DNA of 64,000 nucleotides from Paraspadella gotoi. Taxonomy: Eukaryota > Chaetognatha. Shown piece by piece: positions 22,463 through 36,090 of the stretch. Position 1 is the first letter of the stretch, and each line of letters begins with the position of its first letter. Location: NCBI GenBank assembly GCA_051294375.1, contig CM119269.1:5529609-5593608 (forward strand), given 5' to 3'. A program made the position numbers and the translations under genes. The notes under the pieces were generated by a model. That model ran no database searches. It was not told where the DNA came from and saw only the letters and a program-made list of their open reading frames with translations.

Positions 22463-23418
22463 GCTTACTATTGCTTAGGTAACTAATTTTGTTATCTTTC
22501 AACTTGTACTGTCACCATGACACTTGCAAGCAAGAAAGCAAGGGAAATCCCGAGGTAAAAATTTAATCGTGCTGTCAAAAAAATGAACACAGGTTGCGTC
22601 ATTCTTTTATATATCTAATAAAAACCATTGATTAATTCACTAATTTAGACTTAATTGCTTTTCAAGTATCGATTTCGAATAAAGACGATGCATAATCCAT
22701 AGCGAGCTTTTAAAATAGATAATGCCTGGATTTAGACTACATGGAGGTAAAAAAAATTTTAAATCATGAAAATCTATTGTAATTATTGACGAGGAAATGG
22801 GACTATTAATGAACATCCAATAAGGAAAAACGAAAAAGGCTTGAAAAAAGAGACGAACAATGATCCATCATGCATCAAAACACGAATTACAAGTGAATTC
22901 GATAAAAAAAAAAAGAAAATTGAGCAAAGAACCTCAACTAATGAAAAAATATAAAAGCAATCTATGGTTTAAAATAGAAATCTTATCTTGTTCTGTATAT
23001 TATTGTTCAGTACATTATTTGAAGGCAAGTACATCACACACAATTTTCTTTGACGGGTTTTGGAAAACTATAGTCCAAAGTTTATAAATAAATAAATAAA
23101 TCAGAGGTACATGTAGTTACCAATGTTTAAAAACTTAAAAAAATAAAATAGAAACAAAAAAAATTACGACTAATTAAAACTTAACTTGAAAATACTATAT
23201 ACCTTGACTGGATTATCTATGCAAAGCTCAAAGGTATCTGCAAAATGACTAGTCGAATTAGTAATACTGCAGTTTTAAGTACATCCGAGGTCAAAAAACA
23301 AGTTGCGCCACATGAAATTGTTGATGGTATTCTCCATTGGGCTTTGACTAATCCCCATAATCCGAACTAAAATCGATTCCATTTTATCGATTGTCATTTT
23401 CACGCATTTTTTTTGGTT
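22463..23418. other. Spacer between membrane-protein gene and ASAP
   Basis: AT-rich spacer between the start of the membrane-protein gene and the stop codon of the ASAP-like gene (both minus). It should contain the promoter of the former and 3' UTR of the latter. I see no extra exon. Confidence 0.5.
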
Positions 23419-26400
23419 TTAATCAATCAGTTGGACGAATGTAAAGGGAAAAATTCCTCTTCTGGAAGGATCTCCCTCGATTTGGCCCTCCTTGAAAAAA
23501 AATTGTTCAAAATTTTTTTTTATCAAATAAAGTTTTTTTTTTTATGTTTAACTTACCCACCAACCGTCGTCCTCCGTTTCTTTGTTTAAAACAAGAATCA
23601 CATCGCCTTCTTTGAATTGAAGTTCGTCCTTATTTGTAAAACAAAAGTGGTTAAATCAAAGGCTAAAAGTAAAAATTGAATAAAAACAAAACCACATACG
23701 TCATTATCGGCGTCGCAATCGTAGAGAGCCAACGATCGAACGCGTTCCTACGCAGGAAAAAAAACAAAAAAAAACAAATGACAGCCGCAAAAAATTTGTT
23801 TGATTTCTCAAAAGAGCGCAACAAATATCGACTCTCAACTCACTCGACGTGGAAGTTGCGGCTGGAATGCCGACTTGGCGGAGACGACCCGTCCTTCGAG
23901 AGGGCGTCGGTTGACGTCACCCGCAGGGAAGACAGCTTTGCGTTTAACCGGTGCGAGAACCTTAAATCCCAAGAACGTTAATACAAAACTTAATAATACT
24001 AATAATATTAACAAATCTATACCCTTCCCGTCGAAGAAGCTTGAGCTGTTCTGGAGTTTGCGTCGTTTTTTTGAGGAGCTGTTGTCGTGGAGAGAGGCTC
24101 GCAAAGTGAAAAACTCTTGGCGCTTGATCTGTGATTTAGAGCGTGTTAATGAGAGCTTGATCGATGCAGGAAAAAAATTTAGGAATAAGGGGCGAAAAGG
24201 AAAACTAAGTCGCACCGTAGAAAACCGGGCCCTGCAGCGCCGGTGGAGTTCGACGACGTCGTCGCTTGCGATGAGTCCGACGCCGTAGAAGATGATGCTA
24301 CGAAGGTCGATGACTTCACACAGAATCACGATAAGAAAGGGAAAAGAGAGGGGAAGGGGAGGGAAGGATGCGAGGGGGGATGATTAAGGTTCCTTTATAA
24401 AATATTGCTTCTTTTCGCCCCCCCCCCACACTCTAAGGAATGAGAGTTTCTGTTGAAATGGCCATGCCCTTACGGTAATCAGCCAAGAGGATTATCATAT
24501 GCTCGTCAATCCCTCCCGACTGAGTCGCGGGCAGCGAGGCCGCAGCATCTTGCGGGGAGCCTCCCCCCACGAGCTGGAGGACAGGAAGCGAGACTCTCAC
24601 GGCGAAACTGGAGCTGGAGGCGGCTAGAGGTTGTGCTTCATTACCGCCTCTCGGTCCTTGTCTAAGGACCTCCGCCCCTTATCTCGGTGAGCTGATTTTC
24701 TAGAATCGCCGTCATTGATTTTGAATTTTCATGAGAAGGCATAGAGGCTCAGAAAGAAAATTCGTTGGAAATAGAGAAGAATTCATTAATAAAAAAAATA
24801 TTCTGACACGTATTCGATATGTCGCGAAAAAAAGTAGAGGGCAGGCGGGCGGGCAGGCGGGGCGACTTCAACAGAATTAACCTACGAGTTATGTAACGTC
24901 TGATACTAAACCTTTGGTCGAGGCGCGTCGTTGGCGAGAAAATGGGCCCGCGCCGAAGCAACGGACGCTCGCAGCGTCACGTTCGTCGGCGGAGTCGTTG
25001 TCGTCACTGCTGGGACGGAAGGGCGAGCAATTCCGGAAAACGTTTCCGAAGGAGAAGAGATTTTTCCGACTGGTTTGCCTAAGAAAGATGACGATGAGAT
25101 AATATGATATCAGCTTTAGACGAGTTCGATTTTATTTAATGTCCCACGATTTGTCTTACTTTCAATCGAAGGTTTGGCGACGGAGCTATTATAAACTGGC
25201 GGTGCAGGCTTCTCGAACATCATCCTCGCTGCCTGAACGGCGCCTTCCGCCGATCGTCGACAAGGGCTTCCCTGAGGAAGAAGGAAAAAGTATCGTTTGT
25301 TTAATGTTTATCATTACTTATCATTAATTATTCTGCAATAAATAAAAAAGAAAAACCTCCAAAAGTGCTTTTCCGGGGTCCGAATTGGTCTGACAAACCA
25401 GAGGTTTCTCCGCAGGGACTGGTCGAAGGTGGACGTCTGAATATCAAAATTAGGAAAGAGTCGACAATCAATCGATCGCAATACTTCTCTTTCAAAGTCA
25501 AGTCTTGGCGCACCTTTAGGCGGGAGTGCCTCGGAGACGCTTCTCGCCACTTTCTTCGTCGTCGCCTCCACGCTTGAGTCCCCGTTTCCGACGCCCGACC
25601 TCAAAAGGTCTTGACTCGACTTTCGGCGGACAAAGAGTTCTTCCTTTCGTCGAGACTCCACGTCGACCGACTTGCGACGTTCCACGACGTCGGAGTCAGG
25701 GGAAGAAGACGCCGGAGCTGTCGAGGGTGTGGAGGCAAGTTTTATTTAGTTAAATAAATAGGAAATAAATACAAATTAAAAAAAAAAAGACGGAGGGTAA
25801 GGATGAAGCGAAAAAGAAGCTTTCGGGAGAAAATAAAAATCGAAAATCTTGTGACGAGACTGCTTATTGCTTAATAAAATAATCAAATTTAAGTCGGCGG
25901 TGACGCTATTGATAATTTAGCACTCACTTCGTTCGGTGCTCAAAATCGACTCTCTCTTCCTCGCCGTCGGTCTGAGTTGTGGTCTCGACTCGGCATCGTC
26001 CTCGCAGACTGCCCTCTGTTGGCTTATCGCCGCCGTCGCTTTTTGCGGAGCAGGCGCTGACTCAATAAGGGCGGAGGCCTTTTGGGGAACGCCCATCGGC
26101 GCCTTATGTGGCGGGTCAGTTGGGGTCGCTGAAGAAGCCTTGGTTCGTTGAAGATCCGCGATGACGGGAGTAGAATTCTTTAGCGAGATATTGGAAATGA
26201 GCGGAGTCTCAGATGTTTCGATGCCTGACATAAAATACATAAAATTAGACTAAACAAGAATAGGAAAGTTCAATGTGTCTCAGTGACTTGCTTGTGTGGA
26301 CGCAAATCTAGATTATTACGTGATTACACACGAATCATGATTTATTACTCTCTGTTAAGCAATAATTAAAACAACTGATATTATACACTATACAGCGTTT

Positions 26401-29400
26401 CCTTTTTTATCACGTGACGGTATTTCTGCGTATTTACGTAACCACATAGGTATAAAACTCATGCACAACAAAAAATTACTGATACCTTACCGGTATTGCC
26501 AAGTATTTCATGGATTTTGCAGCATTGAATTTCTGGTTGTATGATCGCTTTCTTAAATAATCATGTAACTGCACACAAATTAAAAATGTTTAAAAAACTG
26601 GGGCAGACCGATGGACATTAGATAGATATCCCAACCTACCGATAAGTGACCTAAAAAAGAGTATTCGCGGCGCTAACTAAAGATAATGATTAAAAAAACA
26701 AACAAAAAAACCAACAATATGTTACCAGTCCTGGCTGTCGTCGGTCGAACGACGTTTTCCTTTGAACCCTGGTCAGCACGATCATAGGACGGTAGAGAAG
26801 GACCTTCGGACTGTTGAGCATCTTCCGCGCCAGTTTCTGAATCCCAAACCACCGGCTCCATAACTTTTTCAGTCACGTTTTCCTTTGAGATAGAAAAAAA
26901 ATTGATGATGGCAGAGTTCGACACCAGTTAAATACGACAAGTAACCAACTTGTTGAATGTCGCGGAAAGGCGGGAGGACGTATCCCTTGCCGTCGGGAAG
27001 GAAGACTATGAGAGGTGGTTTCCCTTTGGCGTCTTTCTTCGTTTCTTCGTCGCCGCGGGCGGGGACGTGAGATCGCGGAAGAGAATTAGAATAAATGGCG
27101 GAGTTCGTCCTGCGAAAATTTTTTTTAGTAAATAAAGTAACACCCAATGAAGCAGTCATGAGCAATAACAAACTTTAAAACAACGAATACAATGTATTTA
27201 TTACGTTAGAAACGCGGACGAAATCTGGATTCCTACCTTCCGGGTTTTCCTTTGGTGACATGGCTGAGAATAGTTTCTTCTCCTTCCGACACGCTCTGTT
27301 GCAAATAGAATGCTCATTTAATTACTCCCTTAATCTTGATTCTTGAATGTTTCCCCTAAAACGTTTTATTATTCACTTGTGCTTCGCGACAAGAAGACTC
27401 ACCCCAGATTTCCTTTGAGGCGTCGATGTCGTCGTCATCGAGTTCATCGGGTTTTTTCTAAGCGGCGTGGCGTAAGATGTCGCCGCCGAAGTCTGAGGCG
27501 CATAATTTAACGTTTACTCACTACAATACTTGTTATTCATATTACATTTGACGTTAACCGTACCGGGGAGAAAGGAGCCGATGAAGGAGGCTGAGGGGCG
27601 GGTCGCTTTTTCAGCGTGCCGTGACCTGTAAAATCGAAATCAATTACTTTTCTTCTGGCAAAAAAAGCCAAAGCCAGAAAGTAAACCAAAAATGGCCATT
27701 TGTTTTTACTCCAGAAAATTTTAAGAATGTCTCCATGGATCCAGGTGTAAAATAGCGCCAAGTTAGATTCCCAAATATAACCACAAAAATTAAAAAAAAT
27801 GAAACCAAGCTCGGGTAATTCTTCCCCCCCTTCCCAATGTTATATTGTAATGGGAATCCTCTAAAAAAAACCCATTTGACATATTAAATACTTGCCTCCG
27901 ACAGAAAACGATTTCGATCTCATTATTCTTCTAATAAAACTAGGATTTATGTCTTTGAGTGGCAAATGATAAATCAAGAAATAAAAATTTTAATGTTTTT
28001 AAAAATCTGCAGTAATAAACCGTTAAAAACGTCCAGAAGCGCAATGCCCAATAAAAATCATTATCCAGGAAACGGCAATGTCGATTGAGCATTTAAACCA
28101 TATTCTCCGCGGCCTTCCCTACCGCTTTTGGGTCGACTCAGCGTGGCGGAACGCGACTGAGACTCGGCGTCTCTGCAGCCAATTGTCCGCGAAGGCGTTG
28201 AGTGCCCCGCGCATTCCTCCTGAGAAGATTTGGGGGCTGAAGCGTCTGACTCGAATGCCACGCCCACCGCTGCGTTAATGATCGAGTCGGAAGTGTGACT
28301 CCTTTTTCTGTAACAGTTATCAAAAAATGAAATTCGAACTAAAGTAAGTCAAAAATAAAAACTCCCTCATTACGAAACTAGTTGCAGGAAATAAGCCTAA
28401 CTTTATTAACCTCTCTGTTAAAACGGGTGAGGATTGACTAGACGTTTGGGCGTCAGACCCCGTGTGCGGGCGTCGATTCTGCGTCTCGTGAGTGGGCGTG
28501 GCACATGAAATGGGACGCCCGTGAGGAGCGCCAGAGCCTCGAGAGGCATTGGAGAGCGTGGAAAGGAGACGCCGCCGCTTTTCGCAGGCGGGTGATTGCC
28601 GGTTGTGCGCCGTCGACGATTCACTGTGGTCGAGATCGTCGTCGGAAAACGAATGTCCTTCATTCTCCAAATCCTAAAAGAATTTTTGAGATGTTAAAAG
28701 CATTAAAACTGACAAACTTACGATAGGGGGCTGAAGAGTGCCATCCGCAACTTCTTTAACCATTCTAGCAGCCATGGAATGGGTCTTGGGCTTAGAACCA
28801 GGCTTGAGGTTTTTCCAGGCCCTCAAGGTCCCTACGGTTCCCGCAGGGTAGGTACCATTGGGGATAGATCCCAGTCATGAGCTGGTGGTATTACTTGAGC
28901 AATGAGCCACCAGGTCACGACTGAAAGAGTCAAGCTTATGGGCGGGGTAAACATATTGCAATGCCCAACTACATTACATTTACAGTAACTATTAGTGCAC
29001 CAGACACAGAACCATGGAATTCACAGAGAACGCTCCTACTTGTCTATAGCTATTAATCCAAAAACCCGGGAGGAAAATGTCCTTCCAGCTTTTCTGAACT
29101 CGAGAAAAATGATAAATATTCATTTAGTAAATTCTTTTTAAAATCAAATATCGCCTCTCCATTGTTAATGTGTCTTCGTCACCTTCCAAGGATCCAAGTC
29201 CCAATCGACGTTGACGTTCTCGAAGAGCGCGGATTTCTTGTCCCCTGCATGTTCCAACAAGTCGCAACAAAGCGAGTGTTCTTTTACTTTGGCGATGTCC
29301 AGCGCCGTGGCGCCCTCTGCGTTCTTCTCCGACAACGAAGCGCCGTAACGAAGCAAAAGCTTCATGGCTGAACAGAAGAGCATCGAGCTTATTTATAAGC

Positions 29401-32400
29401 GAAAGTGACAAAAAAAAAAAAAAAAAAAAAAACGGCAGAGCAGCGGCGAGCCGCAAGTCACATCCGACCAATCGGCAATCCCCCCTTGCGTCTTCACGAA
29501 CCAATCGGAAGAGAAGTAAACGAAGGCGTAAATATAACCCTTAACAATTTTAAAAGGGCCGGCTGGACGTCGAACCACCGGACGCAAAAAAATGTGAAGG
29601 AAGAACCGAGAATGGGAACGAAAATGGGGAAGAGAACGGGAGAGAGAAAGAAGCAACAGGGTGGAAATGGAAATGAGGGATTCGGATCGCATCCTTCGCT
29701 TGGATAAAACTGCGCGAATCTCGCACATTTCTGGTGTGGGATGAAATGAGTGGTGGGGGCGATGCGTATACCATTATGACTCATCCAACTATTTTCTCTT
29801 TATTTACATCGCATGAACAGCAAATTTAAAATTTATATCTCACCCAATCTCGTATGATTTTATTAAAAAATCAAGTTTTCTTAAATATTGTAGTAGACGA
29901 AAAACGTAAATATGTTGAGCCTTCTTTATCCCTTTTAACCATCGCACGCACCTTCAGTTCGATTCAAATTGGCGCAAAGATGCAGCGGGGTGTTGCCTTC
30001 CGCGTCGGGTCGGTCCAAGACGTTGGAGCCGTGTGGCCGCGGGACGGAGGGTTCTAGAATGGATGGTTGATCCTTGTTCTGGATAAGGAAGTCTATGAGA
30101 TGAAGCGTGGATCCGTCGGGGGTGGGTTCCGATTCGATGGCCAGATGTAGGGCGTTTTCGTCTTTTTTCTTTGGGGAGAGAAAGAAAAACAAACTTGGCC
30201 TTTTCACACTCTTTCAAAAAAAAAAATTAATTTCGTCTCGAGTTACCACTACTAAATATGGCCGAAAAAGGGATAATCGAGCCGAGAGTGGTTGAGGCCG
30301 AAAGTTAATCGAGTTTAGTTTTTTAGTGCTGCGGCTTTTAAGTAACTGCTTTGTAATAAATCCCTTACGTTAACTTTCTTTGACTCGCGTTAGACAGACT
30401 CGATTAGAATTCGGCTAAGTAAAAAAAAAAACAATGTTCAGGATAAAACGTAACTTGCCAAAAAGATGAATTTAAAGCGAATAAACAGGGTTAACAAAGA
30501 GAACAGACGAAAAAAAAATCGAGAAGGATCTAGGCTTTTTCGTTTCCTAAATTGTTTCTCCGAGGTTCAACAGGATTACGGGTCAAAATGATAGTTCACG
30601 TTCGCTTCACAATAAAACTAATCCGCCTCTAATCACGAAAATTAGGGCGTTTTCTTTACCGTATTCAAAAGCGGCGTGAACAAATCGACGCCCTCGGCGA
30701 GGCATTGGAGCAATCCCGAAATGTCCTTGGCGACCACGGCGGATTTAAGATCGTGAAGAAGATCTTCATCGACTAAAGGCTCGGGGTTGCCGTCCGGCCG
30801 ACAGGAGGCGCGGTCGGCGTCGACAAGTGACGCAGTTCGAATGGCGTAGCGCCGCTCGCAATATTTGGCGCGGATGAAGGTAGAACGGGACTCCATTGTC
30901 GACGCTACAATATGGATTGAGGAAAGAGGAATAACAAAAAGCAGTTGCGTAGTGATAATTTTTAATTACCAAAACTAAATAAAAAATTAAACCATATATG
31001 CATCTGTCGTTCGACCTTGAGTGAGTTTGTGCGAGGGAGGAAGTGTTGCTTCGAAGATCTCGTTGAAGAGAGCGTTGCCCACGGCCCGGGCGACAAGGAG
31101 TTGCGCAGTTCCAAGGTTATCGATAGCCGTCGATTGCGTCCGCGAGATATGGACGCCGAGATCCCGGTGAATGCCGCAGCACTCCAAGCAGACGAGCACA
31201 CCAAGATTTGTGGAGAGCCATTCGGGATCTGAGCGGAAGAACTTGAGGATAAAAATTCACAAAGCGACCAAGTTATTCGGCCATGGGGACTACAATTTCC
31301 GAACCCGGGGTCCCGCAGTCACAGCAGCAGCCGTTGCCGGGCAGCTGGCGAATCTTGTCGAGAATCCCGTTGCGAAGCTCGCGAACAGAGGAAGACTCCT
31401 CCATTTCCGGTCCCGCACCAGAACTCGCCGCCCCGAAGGCTTTCTGCAAGGCCTCCTCTTTGGAGTTGTTCAGCACGGAGATCCACGCTTAGGCGAAAAT
31501 CGAGATAAGGGTTTAAACAAAGTCGAGAGTTAATTTCTAGCGTCAAAAGCCTCACCCTCGAAGGATTGGTCATCCTCGGTTTGGAAATGGTAGGTGCGAT
31601 TCTTGGCCGAAGATACGAGGTCAAAGTGGCGGCGCGGAGGCGGATGTCCCGCCGATGCCGCCGCATTAGAATCGTCCGTCGGGTGAGGCAAAGGTAGGGC
31701 AGGAAGCTTCACTTGACAAGTGAGCAAATTCAGTTTCGTCGGTTCTTGCGATTCCTAATAAAGAAAAAAAAACGTATCCTTGATTCTCCATTAAATACAT
31801 TATAGTCAACCTAAACGCTACAAAATCAACAATAAAATTCACTCACGTCAGAATGGTAGATATGAAGAAATCCACCTCTGGCCATACACTTTCGTCTTTG
31901 CCACACTCGTCGCATCTTTCCCTCAGATTTTTTAAGAAGGACGCCAGTCTGCGTGTTAAAAAGCGAGCGTATATTGCTTAGATTAAATTTAATAATTAAA
32001 TTTGTACACATACCTTTTCGCTACCATACCCTTTGCTGTTGACTGGTTGGACTGAATAGGCATTGCTTAAAGTATTGGTAGGCTATAGAAAAGGAAAAAT
32101 ATTTCCATTGTATTAATGGACATAAATCCAGACATTTTAACAAGATTAAGCAAGATTTAAAAGATAGCTATCCCTTAAGATTATGTAATACTAATAGAAA
32201 ATCCTTTAAATGACTGGAAAGACTAAGGAGCATTCATAACTTACTGTTGTTGGTTTTGTATTTACATTGCCTACGCCAAGGTTGGCCTTCGATGATAGCG
32301 TGAATGAAAAAGATCATACTTATTCAATTGTTGAGCATTAAGTTTTGAAATTGTTTTAAAGGCAGCAGTATCTCAATTTACAAATACCTCTTTGTAGGAC

Positions 32401-34556
32401 GCAATCGTACTTTTCAACAAGGTTTTCAGCTCATTCAATTTTCGTTTCTCAGCGTCTTGTCTTTGATGGATCAGGTGAAGTTCAGATTTTAATTCTCCTA
32501 TGTTAATCTGAAACTGTTCAACGGTTTTCAATCCATCTGAAGAAGCATGAATATTGAATAATAATTTTTTTAAATCAACAAAAAAATTTAGCTTTGCGGG
32601 ACCAAACAGAAGTTAAATTAACCTTGAACCCACCACTGATTTAAAATATGTTAATTTTAAATTATAATTTTTTATTTTATCAATTTTCTAAGTCTCCTTG
32701 AGCATTAGCAGCAAACAAAATCAAGTTTATTAGTCTCTTTCCTCTTCTAACATAATATTTAAAGTTCGACAATTTATATTTTCACCTTGAAAAAAGTTCG
32801 ATTGTGCGTGGTAGAATTCGACGAGATGTTGCAGCAATTCACAGCCTTTCTTCGTTTTCACTTCATTAACTTTTAGTAAAAATTCACATAATTGCAATTG
32901 GAGAAATCTTCGATCTTTTTCGATTTCTTCCGTCGTTCTCTCCAGCTCGGCTAAAATTTAAAAATATAAATTTAAGACGTCTTTAGTTTATGGTTTATTG
33001 ACTTAAAAATATAGCAATAAATATAGGGTTTTGTATACCTTGATGAGAGCTTCCATTAACACTGTCTTGAGGTTGGCCAGACTTCTGACTATTTAATTCA
33101 AGTTTAGCAATTTGTTTTTTTTCTTTTTCAACCTGTAATTTAATATTTGGAGAAGTTTAATTGATGTATAACTATAAGTAACAATATTTAAACTATCTCA
33201 CCTTCACCAACTTAGCTTCTAATTCTTTGATTGCCTTGTCCAATGTCTTCTTAGATTCTCTTCCTTTAATATCTCCTTTTAACAGAGAATCCAAAGGGAA
33301 TAGAACTATGTTTTCAAGACTTTGAACCTACAATATAAATAATATAATTACTAAAATAACGTTCATAGCTTCAAAACATAAGTATATTTACCAGATTTTT
33401 TAATAAATTCGATAACTCTTTGGTCACAACCGCGAATTTTAAAAACGCTGCACCTAAAAATTAAGAGAGAAATGCGAAATGAAGTATTCGTATTATTATA
33501 TTATTACTACGAATTACGAAAGAAGGGAGCTTTGGTTGTAAACTTACAAAGCAATATTGATATTACAATTTACGAGGTTCAGTTCACAAATGAATGCTTA
33601 TAAGGAGCCAAAGCAGTTATTTACAGACTTGCAGAGAAATAATTCATGCTAATAGATTTAGCTTACAAGATCATGTCATCAAGTATTATTGTGTAAATTC
33701 TCTAAATATTCAGTGGGAAACGACAGCAACATCGGGACTTAACTCGCAAAAAGAAAAAAAAATCTACGCTAAAATTAACTGAAAGGTAAACTGAAATAAT
33801 ATCTAAAAATGTCTAAATTTGTCCTAAGAAACTAAAAAAACGTATAATCACCGATGCAGCTATTTCCATCTATTAATAAAAAGATGAAAGCATTAAAGTA
33901 AGTCGTTGTAGTAATTAATATTCTAAGATTAAGCACACGCATTTAGTTTGAAAAAGAAAAGAATTAGCATTTATATATAATTAAGTTTATTCTTTTTGCA
34001 ATGTTAGTTACGTTAAAATAAGTATTTTTAAATGGTTTTTCAAAAGCCACCAAAACCGCGGACGGCGAAAGTAAAATTTAGCCCGTTTATTCATAGTAGA
34101 CTTTATTTAAGTATTCCTAAACAAACAGCTCACCCAGTTCAGTTTCATTATCTCTTGAAAGTGCATTGGCACCTAATCTTTCAAGATTTTCATATAGTAG
34201 AACTTCATTAGCCGCGTGACCTAGTAACAACATTAAAAGATAGTTAAAATAAATTATGTCTGGCAGCAATCAAAGTATTGAGGACCTACCTTTTCCAGAG
34301 CTAGCTAGTGCTTTTACTGATTTTTTCATCTTGCTAAGGCCAGAACGATCAGTTTCCAACATCTAATTTGGGGGAAAAAACAGTTAGTTTAACAAGTTGA
34401 CTTTGAAATAATTAGTTGCAATTATCGTACCTCTTCCAAGACGGCGATGGTCCCGCGGCAGAGACCCAGTTTAGAGACAAAAGTCGTCTTCGACGGATTT
34501 TCGATGTCATCTTTGGTGTATTCCAAAAACTCGGCAACAGAGAGCTGTTCCGGCAT
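23419..34556 (-). CDS. ASAP: ASAP-like Arf-GAP (BAR-PH-ArfGAP-ANK-SH3), 37 exons
   Basis: Arf GTPase-activating scaffold of focal adhesions and membrane remodelling. My 37-exon model sums to 4764 nt, 1587 aa. It starts at 34556 ([17 protein letters not shown], like ASAP's MPDQISVSEF). The BAR region covers exons 1-8 (34556-32388; [36 protein letters not shown]). PH: 32082-31305 ([37 protein letters not shown]). ArfGAP: 31487-30660, with zinc finger [25 protein letters not shown] whose cysteines and the CGIHR arginine are kept. Ankyrins: 30904-29183 ([33 protein letters not shown]). Next comes a long Ser/Pro linker (28790-23844; [13 protein letters not shown]). SH3 ends the protein in exons 23747-23700, 23628-23557 and 23490-23419 ([38 protein letters not shown]). 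The linker exons are less certain than the domains, especially 28790-28722 (in a SINE-like repeat) and 24669-24601 (weak acceptor). Confidence 0.9.
26330..26682. repeat. Repeat family B, degraded copy
   Basis: Shares ATCACGTGACGG-like, CATGTAACTGCACA, GGGGCAGACCGATGGACA and the terminal AGTATTCGCGGCGCTAAC with the copy at 54276-54817. It lies in an ASAP linker intron. Confidence 0.5.
28722..28960 (-). repeat. SINE-3 (tRNA-like), copy overlapping an ASAP exon
   Basis: Read on the minus strand, it has a box A-like GGTGGCTCATTGCTCAAGTA and box B-like GGGATCTATCCC, then CAGGGTAGGTACC-complement text and AAGCCTGGTTCTAAGCCCAA. The same sequence occurs on the plus strand at 60917-61150. The similarity runs into the ASAP exon called at 28790-28722. 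Confidence 0.6.
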
Positions 34557-36090
34557 CGCATTGGCACGATTGTCCAAATGGTTTAGAAAAAAACCATTTG
34601 CAATAAACGTTGAATACGATTTATGAAATGAAACGATTCTAGTTTTTTTTTTTTTTTCGTGGGCAAAATATCGTCCTACTATCGGCGGATCTGTGGCAAG
34701 AGAGAGAAAGATAGAGACAGAGACGGGAGAGAGCCAGAAGAGCCTTGGCCTCGTCCCCGTATCTCGGCGTGCAGGCGCAGCATCGCTCGTGCGCCCAAGC
34801 TGCATCTTTCTATAAGTATCATTATCGAAGCAAGAGGAGCGCTGAGGAAGACCGAACCGGCGATGTCTTTTGTTCGGTGCCCACGGACGATTTCCTTTTG
34901 GATTCAAGGGAAAAGCTAGCAGCGCCTTCAGGTGGCGGATTGATAAACCATTTTGATTATAATAGCAAATGAACATTAATTTTCAACTCAATGTGTAACA
35001 CCGAGCTTGACTTTAAATCAAACCTAAACTCGTATTTTAAATCCTACACGAAGTCCCGTGATTGAGTTGACGTCTCATGTGGACGGAGTTGCTTGACTTT
35101 GTCCCCTGATCTCTTTTTTCATTTCCTTTTTTGTTCACGCTTATTGTTGACATATATTTTTGAGTAACTCAGCTAATGACGGAAAGTAGACCTAAATTTA
35201 AAACTCTTTGTAGTTTTTTGTTCTTTGAAAGAACTAATTTTAATTACAAATTATTAGGATTCATTGCACAAAGTTAAAAAACAAATCAACCGATGGACGA
35301 ATCCGAGGATTGATATAATTTGGAATGCTTCCGAATAAATGAGCAGTGAAAAACTTTTATTGCAAAAATTAAATTTCTTTTTAGAATAAATGATAAAACG
35401 ACTTGAATTTTATCCGTTTTACTAACAATACTTTCAATTGAGAATAGGCCGAACCGTAGCGTTACAAAAGTCGTTTGGCGGAGGAATTCTGGTTGAAGAA
35501 GGATATTCTTTATAACTGGTAAGATAAGAGTTAAACAAAATGCTACTAAATTTATTGCGCAACAAAGTTTCCAAAAGCTTTTCAACCTTTTTACCTACGC
35601 ATATGTTACATAAATAAAAAACGATGTATAACAAAACTCAGTAATCGTGGAAGCTTGTTAACTCTCTAATTATTTAACGTCACTTTAAATATTACGATTT
35701 GCATTCTTATATCTTCAAAATGTAATTTTTTTTTAAAGTGTGGCTGCACTACTTTACATATGGCTTAATCGTTCTCTACAATTTAATTTTTACACCTATG
35801 TAATTATTATATTATGTAATGACGCTTTTATTATCCAGTATCGCAAATTTTGTTTGCCATTTCGACGTGACATCATTTACTAAAACATGTCCATTGTCCA
35901 GTTTATTTTAAATAATGTAGAAAAGCCAGTTTCATAATGATTCACAAGAAGATCAACAAATGACATAACGTTGACAACAATCTTAACGGAAATGGGGGAG
36001 GGGTTTCCTATCGTCCTTTGTTATGACGATTCAATCCCCAAATTCTGGGATACATAAAATGGAGAGAGAGATTTTCGTTGTCGACGGAGG
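34557..36090. other. Spacer upstream of ASAP and downstream of the K2P gene
   Basis: Contains the likely promoter of the ASAP-like gene and the 3' flank of the potassium channel. Small AT-rich open frames at 35.3-35.6 kb have no recognisable domain. The in-frame extension upstream of the ASAP start is not conserved-looking, so I do not use it. Confidence 0.5.

Noticed and set aside
34557-34976. Extra N-terminal sequence upstream of the ASAP Met
   Set aside because: In-frame but with low similarity to any ASAP; the Met at 34556 aligns with the known ASAP start.
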